Assembly: GCA_024698345.1 (NCBI GenBank)
Contig: JAILRH010000255.1
Location: forward strand, 18,148-82,147
DNA length: 64,000 nt
From: Lachnospiraceae bacterium
Lineage (GTDB): Bacteria; Bacillota; Clostridia; Lachnospirales; Lachnospiraceae
Direction of reading: 5' to 3'
The notes beneath the pieces are model-generated. The model was not told the DNA's origin, made no database searches, and saw nothing but the letters and a program-made list of their open reading frames with translations. Each line of letters starts with the position of its first letter. Position 1 is the first letter of the stretch. Below, piece by piece: positions 29,701 to 37,114 of this stretch. Made by a program: the position numbers and the translations under genes.

Positions 29701-31134
29701 TCGTCCTTCGTTGATGAAAGTGGTAATTCGTTTACTCCGCAGAATCTTTCAGCAATCCTTGCAGATTCTGAGGCTTCGGGTAATGGTGCAGGCCATACAA
29801 ATGAACTTTATGAGGATTATTATATTAGTATGTATGTTCCAAAAAATGAAGGTGCTACACACAGTATACTTTTTGGATGTGAAGCAGAATTGGCCCATGG
29901 AAGTGGGGATGGTATGGTTAAGGCTAATATTGATTCAAAACTCTATTCTCTTGTGATTTTGGGTGATTTGTTCAATCATAGCATAGTGGAGAGAGGATTT
30001 GAGGTAAATTCCGGAGACGGTGTTACTTTTGGTGATAGTCCGGAAATGTTACCAACAAATAATGTGCTTAAATCAGAAGTGACCGCCACTGTACAGATTA
30101 AGAATCAAAGTGCAGGTGCATACCTTGCCAACTCGGATGTATATCATGCGTTTTTCATCTCATTGACATCCCATGATGAAGAGCATAAAGTATCAGATAT
30201 TATTTATGGTATTACACCGGGATACATTAATAATACAACTACATATACCTACACTAACAGCTCGGGAGAACATTCTGTTACTAAAACGGAATCCAGATTG
30301 GGAGCGAACTACATTAAACTTGATAGCGGAAGTATAATAGCTGCACTGTATGATCCAACCATGAGTCCTGTTGTTACAATACACGCTGAAACAACTATGA
30401 CTTTTAATGATGTAACGGCTTTCCCATTTAATATGAACGGGGAAGATGAAATAGGAACGCAGGTGTCAATCAAATCAAATCTTGCATATAGAGAAGAAGA
30501 TTTATTGTTCAGTGCGATGAATGTAATAGAGGAAGATCCGGAAGGAACATTCTATTATTCTAAAACAAAAAATAGTGCTGAACTTAGTTTCAATGCAGTA
30601 CCTTCAGATGATACATCAGATGAGATTGGTTTAAAAACTAACAATAGAAATTTACTTGGTGTAAATGGAAAATACGGTACATCACATCCGATTCTTGGAA
30701 TGGCAATCTATAATGTAGATGATATTGTTGACTATGATTCGTCAACGACATTAAAGTACACAGTTGCACTGTATAAAAAAGTTACAGATGTAAATGGAAC
30801 AAGGTATGTTCAGGTTGATGATATCAGTGACTATCTGAGTAGTGTTGACATGGAGGATCATGAAGTAACACTTACGGCAGACAGAACAACTAATCCTGCA
30901 GAATATGTATTTACGGGTTCGATAAACCATGAGCATCAATCAGACTTAGATAGAATGTTCGAGACGGACTTTAGCTGTAATGTTCTCACAGGAGATGCAG
31001 GGCACAATGAGTATGCTAATTATAAAATATATATTACGGCAGAACTAATCGGGGCAACAAACAGCTGGAAAGATGCATATCTTATTTATACAAATGCCAA
31101 ATTTGATCCGTCAGTTATAGATCAGATAAATTGA
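20710..31134 (+). CDS. Giant (3,474 aa) secreted surface protein with many GLUG-like beta-helix motifs
   Basis: Uninterrupted 10.4 kb ORF; N-terminal signal-like segment; recurrent 'GGIVGYCKN', 'GGVFGYYES', 'GGLFGKYTS', 'GGVIGEYVN', 'GGVLGLLKG', 'GGVIGEIMG' motifs. Confidence 0.8.
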   Translation: MKNLIKINYRLIKRSISCVLALAIILAGFPVEMTSENGSEIISFLKEVKAAGELAELTARYSGHTYTFTSGGTELSEYSQCFQDSLWAVEHANDIITLNPVAGVFVFDTNYSPIGSASAPFNGTIYFNTSAADFAVNANSSIFDYVKDSVSLLRLGSADDNIPLSINRVADVDDTVSPLFAKHVVGSGAAAPYEWKVTLNSASARSYSGVIFEMTDGAKVNLTFDDKSNHTPLRDNNNVIVSGSIIDNKQNNANYGILCGVLKNGSVLNCTYTKVNDDNVTFIGTGIAYTGGLVGEIDGSTFEILSGSSNLKVDFQTSKDSVGFICGHAYNSTITLPDGYAISGTVDGNQYAGGIVGYCKNTTINYENTTGIINISNCNISNGNNASATGGVFGYYESNVKTNDILINNHSYILTNCTVVGESGKNGGIAGEYKPTYNDNVTIDLDKYSLGNSISLSGSIAGGLFGKYTSAGNVTITDSNTTNSHFVPSSSTVAYGGVIGEYVNGSTAGVYSQTLTLSDFVVNGINCTSTGNVGGVLNVLTGSTYISVDDVSITNASVDASTKFGGIVSTLNSNNIGSFIDLTGDFTVSLSSGTYKGGAVAGSFKNGVIRFAGTTDISGARAANGYGQLVYENDNTLVYALGSGSDSRWNFIRNEDTTTSDLGQWGEVVRLFKVNGADKNAEEAGIVSVSGNKVTVAGVTVNPTIDDEVSFAKVALNMQLNDGSDHGSLCFASGGANKNALLSTDITVSGTVDLSGTGLLGLMRDGGLGKYLGGGDNTFHNVAFFTGSVTGTNDAEIKLTTGEAYGNYNSGNVGTGGKIYLSENYGHDAQGLFAFAKGVSITDLKVSGNIDVERNGGSNYLYAGALFGAMTNGATLSGTTVTTTIDATRANNARFYIGGVSGVFDGNETSGNPYELSIKDSSIIRPVIVLSGVIGCTDSYNDGDLSKCNNTYAGGVLGLLKGATATRYGVSINSSEISPAITIDSRVSDVDYSYLGGMIGRVSANSTNQRTISINNVGMTNAAVQTKAKYAGGLLGSHWERTNVTIDGLTISGASVTHSYSAGGSKMSGLVFKGTGKWDVNTLSMSSTGITSADTNAASFGLIVNEAYSGSDGLYINLKNSGYTLSGVTIPTSSANGNYYVDEIVADSQNNDKSGGDILIGKDGTGIVNINMNAVNGADTKITSTGTYQNRIYSQLNTLNLTANQNSRYYYNLDVILAKGTNGSGATDGEKFLLWSVRKYASNNIKAYFKSNDDMISGTDIDLRGLSYYPIYGDNVTLPTGATVTFGFKAINDYENSTVTPDNWSRNPDDAGSPKTSDARNQHYLMQTGLFNTTSSLSADRLTLTGDFGYVEGIASGALINGSTSGSVTVTGLTLDKLVPSNTSSYMLINYINGTGNATPSLVVSGVRAENYNSAGVTLPVAKSLFGTAMGQNMTMTFSDIKLDARNGSTITDANWSADATNNAASMTAAYGTSRSIFSTATFFTTLLSSKTSVMIYNYGVDEDWEGGAPRNVTYGKEITSSKQYASGEEHYYTVGNMTGNYTNPIGNSNTRFNFSAGFLPYVGNYEDKGDDPTYPVVEIKVNYKAPGIVNGCGTYNDPYIISSASQLELVADVVNGEDSPSIITLPNEFYTDHISTSWHNANSGDGLYNLDNGRYVKDTTNSAKGLDNKWTADNVRLYLAAAYYLIDDDIELTSDFKGIGAPGTGTAVNGNYVFHGVIIGKKIDGTAPTITNPTDNPFIYISNGSVVKNINIEVETAVSKSLGRTGDNALYGYKKNNSTDKGAEYYGGVIGEIMGGDNIIDDVSIAYSGETSLSGNYSHLIAEGGMVGVVVNGSLIFRGSNSVSGRSVSGGGIYSNPYVGRVINGYAIYEKISGRPGTAPVNSSYYPIDSIDRTNQNKLDVNYDDGTIDIPDAQALYIMSLITQSIAGTAITTGNEDYTDGSNNGYSPSYGFWKQNYLVGVARLGDYDEVGCGIDTTKPKDYSSFAYRDSVNNTYTNNGDLMWSPTPYIIYRYTKAYGTNNKTSLNFPARKMTSDNDKFWNINLDKSNTFIDFDRYQAFRGIGSVGIISQNNKSKTAMKIATFDGNNNTIKFHISLPRYERYASNKDQDNYFHKQNKSLTQVYDGVQLDNADYGHDGTNQIQQLMGLGLFDCVMVKNDSTHEYQFCNFTLQGTIEDKVYNRNGDDITGTTDQTQLFCLGGVIGKRVNGNNYDLNFSNITFDGLTITGAYNCGGLIGIDAVKSVTKMKIDGCNSTTNGISLTGGYYGKANALRHGVGSFVGMTFWCRPYINGQTSNSATSDIYVANVSTYYTGNDNRCNVGGLIGTSGTGAEIKNIRLVAANNNSVVGAPNVANAAGFIGYAQTRGNGNDGWYADPNYLSNSIYIENCTLDNVSVKAKNSAAGFYGRSWLDAWSVKYIFIKDCAVVGDVNNKPEIKAYGTGTNNDDNCVGGFVSGFNGASTLIISEMTNCHIEGYRLEGYNVGGLIGRTTDKTAYLKNLYSRDCEIITCNANGRVGGIVGFSNQNLSGYNLKIDNVNFYRRNNNTLSDFTSNAGMVVGGHTSTNYIYKFIGIGGYHSDNIKVPTAVVKYYGTNAGNLFVYSDYLNTGAIDIANKNSYVSTFGNDGVNVDQPLAPFVNVAPHMDMGTDEYLTGDGASIGKAGEIYKDIKAATSNRRYTIRTSSVTDPSVGNVTDSVTMAKYINDNGTYKDGTFKISTASAEFKDAFNNLTGVDNFSMLVINDDTDKAGDITPFIKSYIRMVTNAAAGYNSNTFSQYAYSCGNTTIDALYSVVINPCYYDAGQGKFVLGEAGDQGLQMYSRSDTTDGGKYYFDSSKADSESSNTCQFSLIDVQFKDPTDTNSNRVAYHLYVPVYTKKMLTVEFSAVTMSETKYNRALYANKITSEIEAGKNTTNRSILVESTNEWTTTFIRYTYPKNQVSSSDGWNFDKTITLTLDGNFRTLPIGTKLILVDPNANSDKYYTMTIGSEYSTNTAIPLNLSSFVDESGNSFTPQNLSAILADSEASGNGAGHTNELYEDYYISMYVPKNEGATHSILFGCEAELAHGSGDGMVKANIDSKLYSLVILGDLFNHSIVERGFEVNSGDGVTFGDSPEMLPTNNVLKSEVTATVQIKNQSAGAYLANSDVYHAFFISLTSHDEEHKVSDIIYGITPGYINNTTTYTYTNSSGEHSVTKTESRLGANYIKLDSGSIIAALYDPTMSPVVTIHAETTMTFNDVTAFPFNMNGEDEIGTQVSIKSNLAYREEDLLFSAMNVIEEDPEGTFYYSKTKNSAELSFNAVPSDDTSDEIGLKTNNRNLLGVNGKYGTSHPILGMAIYNVDDIVDYDSSTTLKYTVALYKKVTDVNGTRYVQVDDISDYLSSVDMEDHEVTLTADRTTNPAEYVFTGSINHEHQSDLDRMFETDFSCNVLTGDAGHNEYANYKIYITAELIGATNSWKDAYLIYTNAKFDPSVIDQIN

Positions 31135-31212
31135 TGAAAATAGTTTACTGGATATTATTCATAATAATTTAAAAATATTCAGTGAAATGTGTCTGTTTTG
31201 TGTCCTTCCACG

Positions 31213-31241
31213 TTGACAAATGAGTACAGAAAAAGTATAAT
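31213..31241 (+). promoter_or_regulatory. Perfect consensus sigma-A promoter
   Basis: TTGACA (31213-31218), 17-nt spacer, TATAAT (31236-31241). Confidence 0.8.
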
Positions 31242-31325
31242 TCTAGTTAATTAGGGTTGTTGTGCCCTTAATCATATTGAGTAGTAAAAAAAAGCACATT
31301 AATTGTACGCAGAACGGAGGAGTTT

Positions 31326-32873
31326 ATGAAAAGTATCAAGAGTAGATTTATTGCGTTAGGAATGGCTGTTGCTATGACAGTTACAGTTGCGGGTGTGATG
31401 CCGACTGATCAGGTATCAGCAAAGGCAAAAGTTAATTCTATTGTACTTAACAGAAAGACAGCTACAGTTTATGTAGGACAGGAGAAATCAATCAAACTGT
31501 TCCACGTAAACGGAGCAAAGCCAACATCTTCTAACAAAGCGGTAACTTATAAGATTGCTAATAAGAAGATTGCTACAGTGTCAAAGAAGGGTATTGTAAA
31601 GGGTGTTTCTAAAGGTAAGACAACTGTTACAGTTACTTCGAAATACAACAAGAAGGCTTCAGCAAAGGTTACTGTAAAGGTTAAACAGCAGATTACAGAT
31701 ATCACTGTTACAAATGCAGTGAAAGATACATTGGTTGTTCGCAAAGGCAAAAAGTTAAAAGCATTAGTTAAAGTTGGACCAAAGAATGCTAACAAGAAGA
31801 AAGTTAAGTTCCTTTCAAAGAACAAGAAGGTTTTCACTGTTAATAAGAAGACAGGTATTATCAAAGCTAAGAAGTTTGGTACAGGCAAGCTCGTTATCAG
31901 AGCCGTATATGCACCAAAGAACAAAAAGGCAAGAAAGACTATCAAGGTTATAGTTCCTAACAAGCCTGTAAGTGCTATCACAGCAAAGGTTGACAACACA
32001 ACTCTTGCTCCTGGTAAGACAGCAAACATTGCGCTTACATTTGCACCTGCAGACGCAACAGTTAAGACTGTTACATATGCAACAAGCGATGAGAAGGTAG
32101 CTACAGTATCAGAAGATGGTGTTATTACAGCAGTTAAGCCTGGAAAGGCAACTATCACAGTTACTACATTAGACGGTGGACTTACAAGTACTATTGAGAT
32201 TACAGTCCCAGCAAAGACACCTGCTTCAAAAGTTACTGACAGCGCTTACACATTCTCATTAGATAAGAATGCAATGAGTTATGATATCGGATACGAGGGC
32301 ATTACATACAATATTGCAAGAGACAAATTTGAAAACGACATCATGACATTAGCTAAGATGTTTGGTAATGAGAAGTTCGATCCACAGACATTTGTAAAAG
32401 AACTTTCAAATGACAAGTTGGCAAAAGACTTCAACATCTTTGGCGAGAACAAGACATTGATGCAGAAGGTTATGACTGTATCAGGAACAGATACAGAGAA
32501 GAAAATCAATGTTGAAGGTGTTGTTTATACACTTACAGCTACAAAGGATTCACTTTTCCTCAAGAGATCTAACGAAGTTGATTACCAGAAGATTAGCGTT
32601 AAGAAAGATGGCAGCAACTATGTAATCACTACAGACATCTACGAGTCAAAAGTAGGTTACACAGATAAGTACACAATTACTATTTCTGATGATTACAAGA
32701 GCATCTCTGTTAAGAGAGGATCAATTGAAGTAATCTCTATCAAGATTGTTGATACAGGAGTTGAAGCAAGCTTCGATAAGAATTTTATAGATGTATTAAA
32801 GAACAAATATCCAACAACACCATTATTCATCCACTTTGTTGAGAAGATTTCTATTACAAACGTTTATGAATAA
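31326..32873 (+). CDS. Secreted Big2 (bacterial Ig-like) repeat protein
   Basis: Signal peptide; Ig-like motifs 'YKIANKKIATVSKKGIVKGVSKGKTTVTVTSKYNKKASAKVTV' and 'VTYATSDEKVATVSEDGVITAVKPGKATITVTTLDG'. Confidence 0.85.
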   Translation: MKSIKSRFIALGMAVAMTVTVAGVMPTDQVSAKAKVNSIVLNRKTATVYVGQEKSIKLFHVNGAKPTSSNKAVTYKIANKKIATVSKKGIVKGVSKGKTTVTVTSKYNKKASAKVTVKVKQQITDITVTNAVKDTLVVRKGKKLKALVKVGPKNANKKKVKFLSKNKKVFTVNKKTGIIKAKKFGTGKLVIRAVYAPKNKKARKTIKVIVPNKPVSAITAKVDNTTLAPGKTANIALTFAPADATVKTVTYATSDEKVATVSEDGVITAVKPGKATITVTTLDGGLTSTIEITVPAKTPASKVTDSAYTFSLDKNAMSYDIGYEGITYNIARDKFENDIMTLAKMFGNEKFDPQTFVKELSNDKLAKDFNIFGENKTLMQKVMTVSGTDTEKKINVEGVVYTLTATKDSLFLKRSNEVDYQKISVKKDGSNYVITTDIYESKVGYTDKYTITISDDYKSISVKRGSIEVISIKIVDTGVEASFDKNFIDVLKNKYPTTPLFIHFVEKISITNVYE

Positions 32874-32937
32874 TCGGTATATCTGTTGATGTGTTCATTG
32901 AACCATAACAGACTTGATTATCAGATATGTTAAGATG

Positions 32938-32973
32938 AATGCTTCGGGTGATATATTTGCCCGAAGCATTTTT
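32938..32973 (+). terminator. Intrinsic terminator
   Basis: AATGCTTCGGG-tgatatatttg-CCCGAAGCATT-TTT. Confidence 0.85.
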
Positions 32974-32983
32974 AAGTGTTGTA

Positions 32984-33017
32984 CAATCACGGAACAAGAG
33001 TAGTGGTTTCGGGATTG
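32984..33017. repeat. Dispersed hairpin repeat family A, copy 2
   Basis: CAATC-acggaacaagagtagtggtttcgg-GATTG. Confidence 0.65.
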
Positions 33018-33038
33018 GCATTAATAAGGAGTAAGAAT

Positions 33039-33728
33039 TTGAAAAAAAGTTTATTGTTTTGTGCCGGAATCATTGCATGCATTGCAGGCGGAAGTTTATT
33101 GGCACCATCAATTGCACATGCCGGAGATTTGAATGCTGCTGAGCAGTCAATTATGGATTTTGCTCATGGGACCTTTGAATATGAGGGGAAGACATACAGA
33201 GCGACTGACGCTGCCATAGCAATTGCCTATGCAAAACTTGTTCAGGATGGAATTGATCTGACACAGGAAGAAGCTGACAATTATATCAGTCAGGCAAAAA
33301 ACAATGTGAAGGCGGGAATAGATCAGGGATATCTCTATCTTGTGGGAGAGTCGGAAAACAATGATGAATCAGGTGATGATGTCAACTCAGACGCCCAAAA
33401 TGGCAAAAATGGTAAAGGTAACAAAAAAGGTGAGAATAAAGGTGGCAATAAAGGAGCGGATTCTGAAGAATCAACCACTGAAGGAGCTACTACCAAAGAA
33501 TTAAAATACAAAGATGAACTTGAAAAAGTTGAAAAAGATGGGCAGATCTTGGAAACTGTGGCAGATGAAACTGTGGTGACAAGGGATGACTACATACTCT
33601 TCAAGGGAGAGAAAGTTATAAAGAATACCGGACATGATATTTCAGCAGGTATTTGGAGTATGGGAACTATCGCTATGGTATTTTCCCTATCTTTTGTGGG
33701 AGCGATAGTTGCTAAAAAGGATGAGTAG
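33039..33728 (+). CDS. Probable sortase-anchored acidic surface protein with non-LPXTG C-terminal signal
   Basis: Signal peptide 'LKKSLLFCAGIIACIAGGSLLAPSIAHAG'; C-terminus 'VIKNTGHDISAGIWSMGTIAMVFSLSFVGAIVAKKDE' (motif-TM-basic tail); next to a sortase. TTG start with AAGGAG RBS. Confidence 0.65.
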   Translation: MKKSLLFCAGIIACIAGGSLLAPSIAHAGDLNAAEQSIMDFAHGTFEYEGKTYRATDAAIAIAYAKLVQDGIDLTQEEADNYISQAKNNVKAGIDQGYLYLVGESENNDESGDDVNSDAQNGKNGKGNKKGENKGGNKGADSEESTTEGATTKELKYKDELEKVEKDGQILETVADETVVTRDDYILFKGEKVIKNTGHDISAGIWSMGTIAMVFSLSFVGAIVAKKDE

Positions 33729-33833
33729 TAAAGCTCACAACAGGAGAAGAACCTCACATATGTAAGTGGTGGAAAAAAACAGGAGCGCTAATGCGTTTCT
33801 TATGACATTAAAGAATTGGAGAAAAATGCGATT

Positions 33834-34457
33834 ATGGGTGATGGCAGACAGAGTAAATGGATGTATATTATCGTGCCGGTAGTATTTACCGTTACGGTTA
33901 TTGTACTTGCCATGACAGGATTCAGACCATTAGTAGATTCGGTTAAGGAAGATTTTCTGGCTGTATGGATACAGGGAAGTCCGACTTACGATTATGCAAA
34001 GGGTGACGACTTGGGTGATGATGAGTATATTCGTCCTTCCAACGGTGATTTGTATGGACAGATTTACACAGATGAGGATATTAATGCGCCTTTGTATTGT
34101 GGAGATGGAGCAGATCAATTGGCAAAAGGTGTAGGAACTTATGAAGGAGAAAATTATCCGGGTGAAGGCGGAGTGATATTGGTCAGCAGTCATGATTCTA
34201 CTTATTTTGAAAAAATAGATCATCTGAAAGAGGGGGACAAGGTATATGTAGATACCATGTACGGAAAATATTCGTATGAAGTGTTTGGTAAGAGAATATA
34301 CAATGTTTCGGATGATTTTGATTATAAAGAAAATATCTCGGGAGAGGTTCTTGTGATGTACACATGTTATCCTCTTGGTCAGTCAGTTGGCAGCAGAGAT
34401 GAGAGATATTTTGTGTATGCAAAGAAGATAGAAGGACCGGAGGTTTCAGATAAATAA
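33834..34457 (+). CDS. Sortase family transpeptidase
   Basis: N-terminal TM; catalytic His 'VILVSSHDSTYFEKIDHLKEGDKVYV', Cys 'VMYTCYPLG', Arg 'DERYFVYA'. Confidence 0.85.
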   Translation: MGDGRQSKWMYIIVPVVFTVTVIVLAMTGFRPLVDSVKEDFLAVWIQGSPTYDYAKGDDLGDDEYIRPSNGDLYGQIYTDEDINAPLYCGDGADQLAKGVGTYEGENYPGEGGVILVSSHDSTYFEKIDHLKEGDKVYVDTMYGKYSYEVFGKRIYNVSDDFDYKENISGEVLVMYTCYPLGQSVGSRDERYFVYAKKIEGPEVSDK

Positions 34458-34458
34458 T

Positions 34459-35298
34459 ATGGATAATAAGAGATTAGTGACTTTGATACTCAAATATATT
34501 TTTTCGTTTTTTGTGGCAATTTCTTTGTTTGTACTGGTACTATGCATGGAATTTGGTTTTGGTTTTCTGAATGAGCAGACAGTGAGAAAAGGCTTGATTG
34601 GCTCAGGTTACGTCAGAAATATTACCAATGATTTGACGGAGATTATTGAAAATGAGATTAAAGAGAGCGCACTTCCAAAAACTTTATCAAGCGAACTTGT
34701 TGATTATGAAAAAATGTACATCACAGTTAACAATGCAATCGAAAAAGGTTTGGACGGAAAAGGAGTGGGCGACACCGTAGATGATGTTGCGGCATTTAAG
34801 GAAGAATTCCGTAATAAAGTATTTAATTATTTGGAAGAACAAAATGTCGAAGTGGACAGTGAATTGGAAAAGAGCGTTGAAACACTGTCTGAAAAGGTGG
34901 CATCCATATACAGAAAATATGCAAAGTCAAAAATGACTTCTAAATACTACAACTATGTTAGGAAAGTTAAGAACACTATTGTTATAACTATAATTGTGTG
35001 CGTAGTTGTATTGGTATTGTCAATAGTGATACTGTACAGTCTTAACAGCTACAGGCACAGGGCGGTAAGAGGTATTTCTTTTGGAGTGCTTACAGCGCTT
35101 TTTTGTAACATTGCAGCCCAGATATTTACGTATATATCATTTAACAGTATGAATAAAATGAATTTTCATGAATATTATGCTGATTTTTTGACGGAATATG
35201 TGGGAAAATCCATGACAATATGGTATACTATAAATGTTGCACTTTTACTGTGCTTTGTGGGACTTTTAATTAGAATAAGAAAGCTGAAAGAGTCATAA
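34459..35298 (+). CDS. Multi-pass membrane protein of unknown function, coupled to the sortase
   Basis: ATG one base after the sortase stop; four hydrophobic segments flanking a helical extracytoplasmic domain. Confidence 0.7.
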   Translation: MDNKRLVTLILKYIFSFFVAISLFVLVLCMEFGFGFLNEQTVRKGLIGSGYVRNITNDLTEIIENEIKESALPKTLSSELVDYEKMYITVNNAIEKGLDGKGVGDTVDDVAAFKEEFRNKVFNYLEEQNVEVDSELEKSVETLSEKVASIYRKYAKSKMTSKYYNYVRKVKNTIVITIIVCVVVLVLSIVILYSLNSYRHRAVRGISFGVLTALFCNIAAQIFTYISFNSMNKMNFHEYYADFLTEYVGKSMTIWYTINVALLLCFVGLLIRIRKLKES

Positions 35299-35317
35299 CG
35301 GCTTGTCCGACTCAGAC

Positions 35318-35375
35318 AAAGTTTACACGTAGTTCGCAGTAAGAACTCCTAGGGTGTTTTCGTGTAGCAAACTTT
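35318..35375 (+). ncRNA. Candidate structured leader RNA upstream of the capsule-type genes
   Basis: AAAGTTT/AAACTTT and ACACG/CGTGT arms enclosing GTTC-gcagtaa-GAAC hairpin. Confidence 0.35.
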
Positions 35376-35406
35376 ATAATTACAAATAATAGAAAGCAGG
35401 AAGGTT

Positions 35407-36201
35407 ATGAAACAACAGACAAACAGAAGATTAAACAATCAGATGGAAGATGCTATAGATTTGTATGAGTTATTTCTCAATGTAAAGAAACACATACTCA
35501 AGATTATTGCGGTGGTTATTGCATTTGCAATTATAGCAATGATTTATACGAACTATTTTGTAAAGCCTCTTTATAAATCAACATCAAAGATTTATATCAG
35601 AGCAAATTCACAGACTATTATCAGTGTCAGTGATATTCAGATTGGTAGTGCGCTTGCGTACGATTACGAAGAAATGATAAAGAGCAGACCGGTTCAGGAA
35701 CAGGTTATCAAGAATCTTGGACTTAATATGTCTTACGGAGCTCTTCTCAGCAGAGTTACAGTCAATAATCCTGAAAAGACCCGTATGGTAACTATCACAA
35801 TAACATATGAAGATCCGGTTGTTGCCATGAAGATTGCAAATGAGATGGCAGAGATTTCGAAAAAAGAGATCGCCAGCATCATGAATATTGATGAGCCGGC
35901 AATTGTGGAGACAGCTATTGAGGCAAAGAACCCATCAAGTCCTAATATGACAAAGAACGTTGCAATGGCTATGATGCTTGCTTTTATCTTGTCTGTCGGA
36001 GTTATTCTTGTACTTCAGATGCTTGATAATACAGTTTATACTCCTGAGGATGTTGAGAAGTATATAGGTCTCAATACACTTGCTGTAGTTCCTGACAGTA
36101 GCAATAATGATAAGAAGAGAAGAAAAAAATATAAAAAGAGTAACAAAAACAGCAGGTCCTCAGATATAAATAACAACAATAAATCAGGTGATAATAAATA
36201 A
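35407..36201 (+). CDS. Wzz/CapA-type polysaccharide chain-length/BY-kinase modulator protein
   Basis: Two TMs flanking extracytoplasmic domain, 'DLYELFLNVKKHILKIIAVVI...NYFVKPLYKSTSKIYI', 'PSSPNMTKNVAMAMMLAFILSVGVI'. Confidence 0.9.
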   Translation: MKQQTNRRLNNQMEDAIDLYELFLNVKKHILKIIAVVIAFAIIAMIYTNYFVKPLYKSTSKIYIRANSQTIISVSDIQIGSALAYDYEEMIKSRPVQEQVIKNLGLNMSYGALLSRVTVNNPEKTRMVTITITYEDPVVAMKIANEMAEISKKEIASIMNIDEPAIVETAIEAKNPSSPNMTKNVAMAMMLAFILSVGVILVLQMLDNTVYTPEDVEKYIGLNTLAVVPDSSNNDKKRRKKYKKSNKNSRSSDINNNNKSGDNK

Positions 36202-36221
36202 GTATAGGAAGGATAAATGAT

Positions 36222-36905
36222 ATGCAGATTACATTAGATAAGTTCGAAGAACTTGATTACGCGAAGAGTGAAGCAATTAGTTCATTGCAGACTAACATCA
36301 GTTTCTGCGGTGACGATAACAGGGTTATCCTTTTTACCAGTTCAGCACCGAATGAAGGAAAGAGTACTCTTGTGATGCAGCTTGGAAGGGATATGGCAGC
36401 TAATGAATTGAAAGTACTTGTAATTGACGCTGACCTTAGAAAGTCAGTCCTTATGGAGAGACATTCTGTGAGGAGCGGAAAAGGAGCGATAAAGGGTTTG
36501 TCGCACTATCTCAGTGGACAGGTAAAGTTAGATAAGGTTATATGTTCTACCAACATCCCAAATTTTGATGTTATTTTTTCAGGACATACAACTCCAAAGC
36601 CTGCAGAACTTCTGAGAAATAATTATTTCAAAGAACTTATTGCTTACGGAAGAGAGAATTATGATGTGGTATTGGTTGATGCACCACCACTTGGAATGGT
36701 TATCGATGCAGCGGTTATCGCATCGGAAGTTGACGGGGCAGTCATTGTTATTGAGGCCGGAAAGTGTCCTTACAAGGACATTCTGGATGTTAAGAAACAG
36801 CTCGAAGTTACAGGAGTAAATATACTTGGTTCTGTTATTAACAAGGCACCTGTTGCCAGTGGAAAGTACTATTCTAAGTACTACAGCAAGTACGGAAAGT
36901 ATTAA
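36222..36905 (+). CDS. Bacterial tyrosine kinase (CpsD/CapB type)
   Basis: Walker A 'SSAPNEGKSTL', 'VIDADLRKS', 'VDAPPLGMVIDA', C-terminal Tyr cluster 'GKYYSKYYSKYGKY'. Confidence 0.95.
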   Translation: MQITLDKFEELDYAKSEAISSLQTNISFCGDDNRVILFTSSAPNEGKSTLVMQLGRDMAANELKVLVIDADLRKSVLMERHSVRSGKGAIKGLSHYLSGQVKLDKVICSTNIPNFDVIFSGHTTPKPAELLRNNYFKELIAYGRENYDVVLVDAPPLGMVIDAAVIASEVDGAVIVIEAGKCPYKDILDVKKQLEVTGVNILGSVINKAPVASGKYYSKYYSKYGKY

Positions 36906-37114
36906 TGAGTATTTATATAATAATTATAATAATTATAGTAATTACACTAATTACATTAATTATATTGCATGCGAATGGTATTGATAATAATCCATGTGTG
37001 AAAGATTGATTACAGTAAATGAAATAAAGATGATTAATCGTATATGTTGGGGTAGAAGGATGATTTAGACCTGTGTGTCTTTAGGATTCATGAAAAACAA
37101 AAGAGGATATGGAT

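Noticed and set aside
31547-32158. Minus-strand 203-aa ORF
   Set aside because: Antisense shadow of the Lys/Thr/Val-rich Big2 gene.
36906-36970. AT-rich palindromic stretch (ataattataataattatagtaattac...)
   Set aside because: Low-complexity AT sequence without clear unit structure; could be chance in AT-rich DNA.
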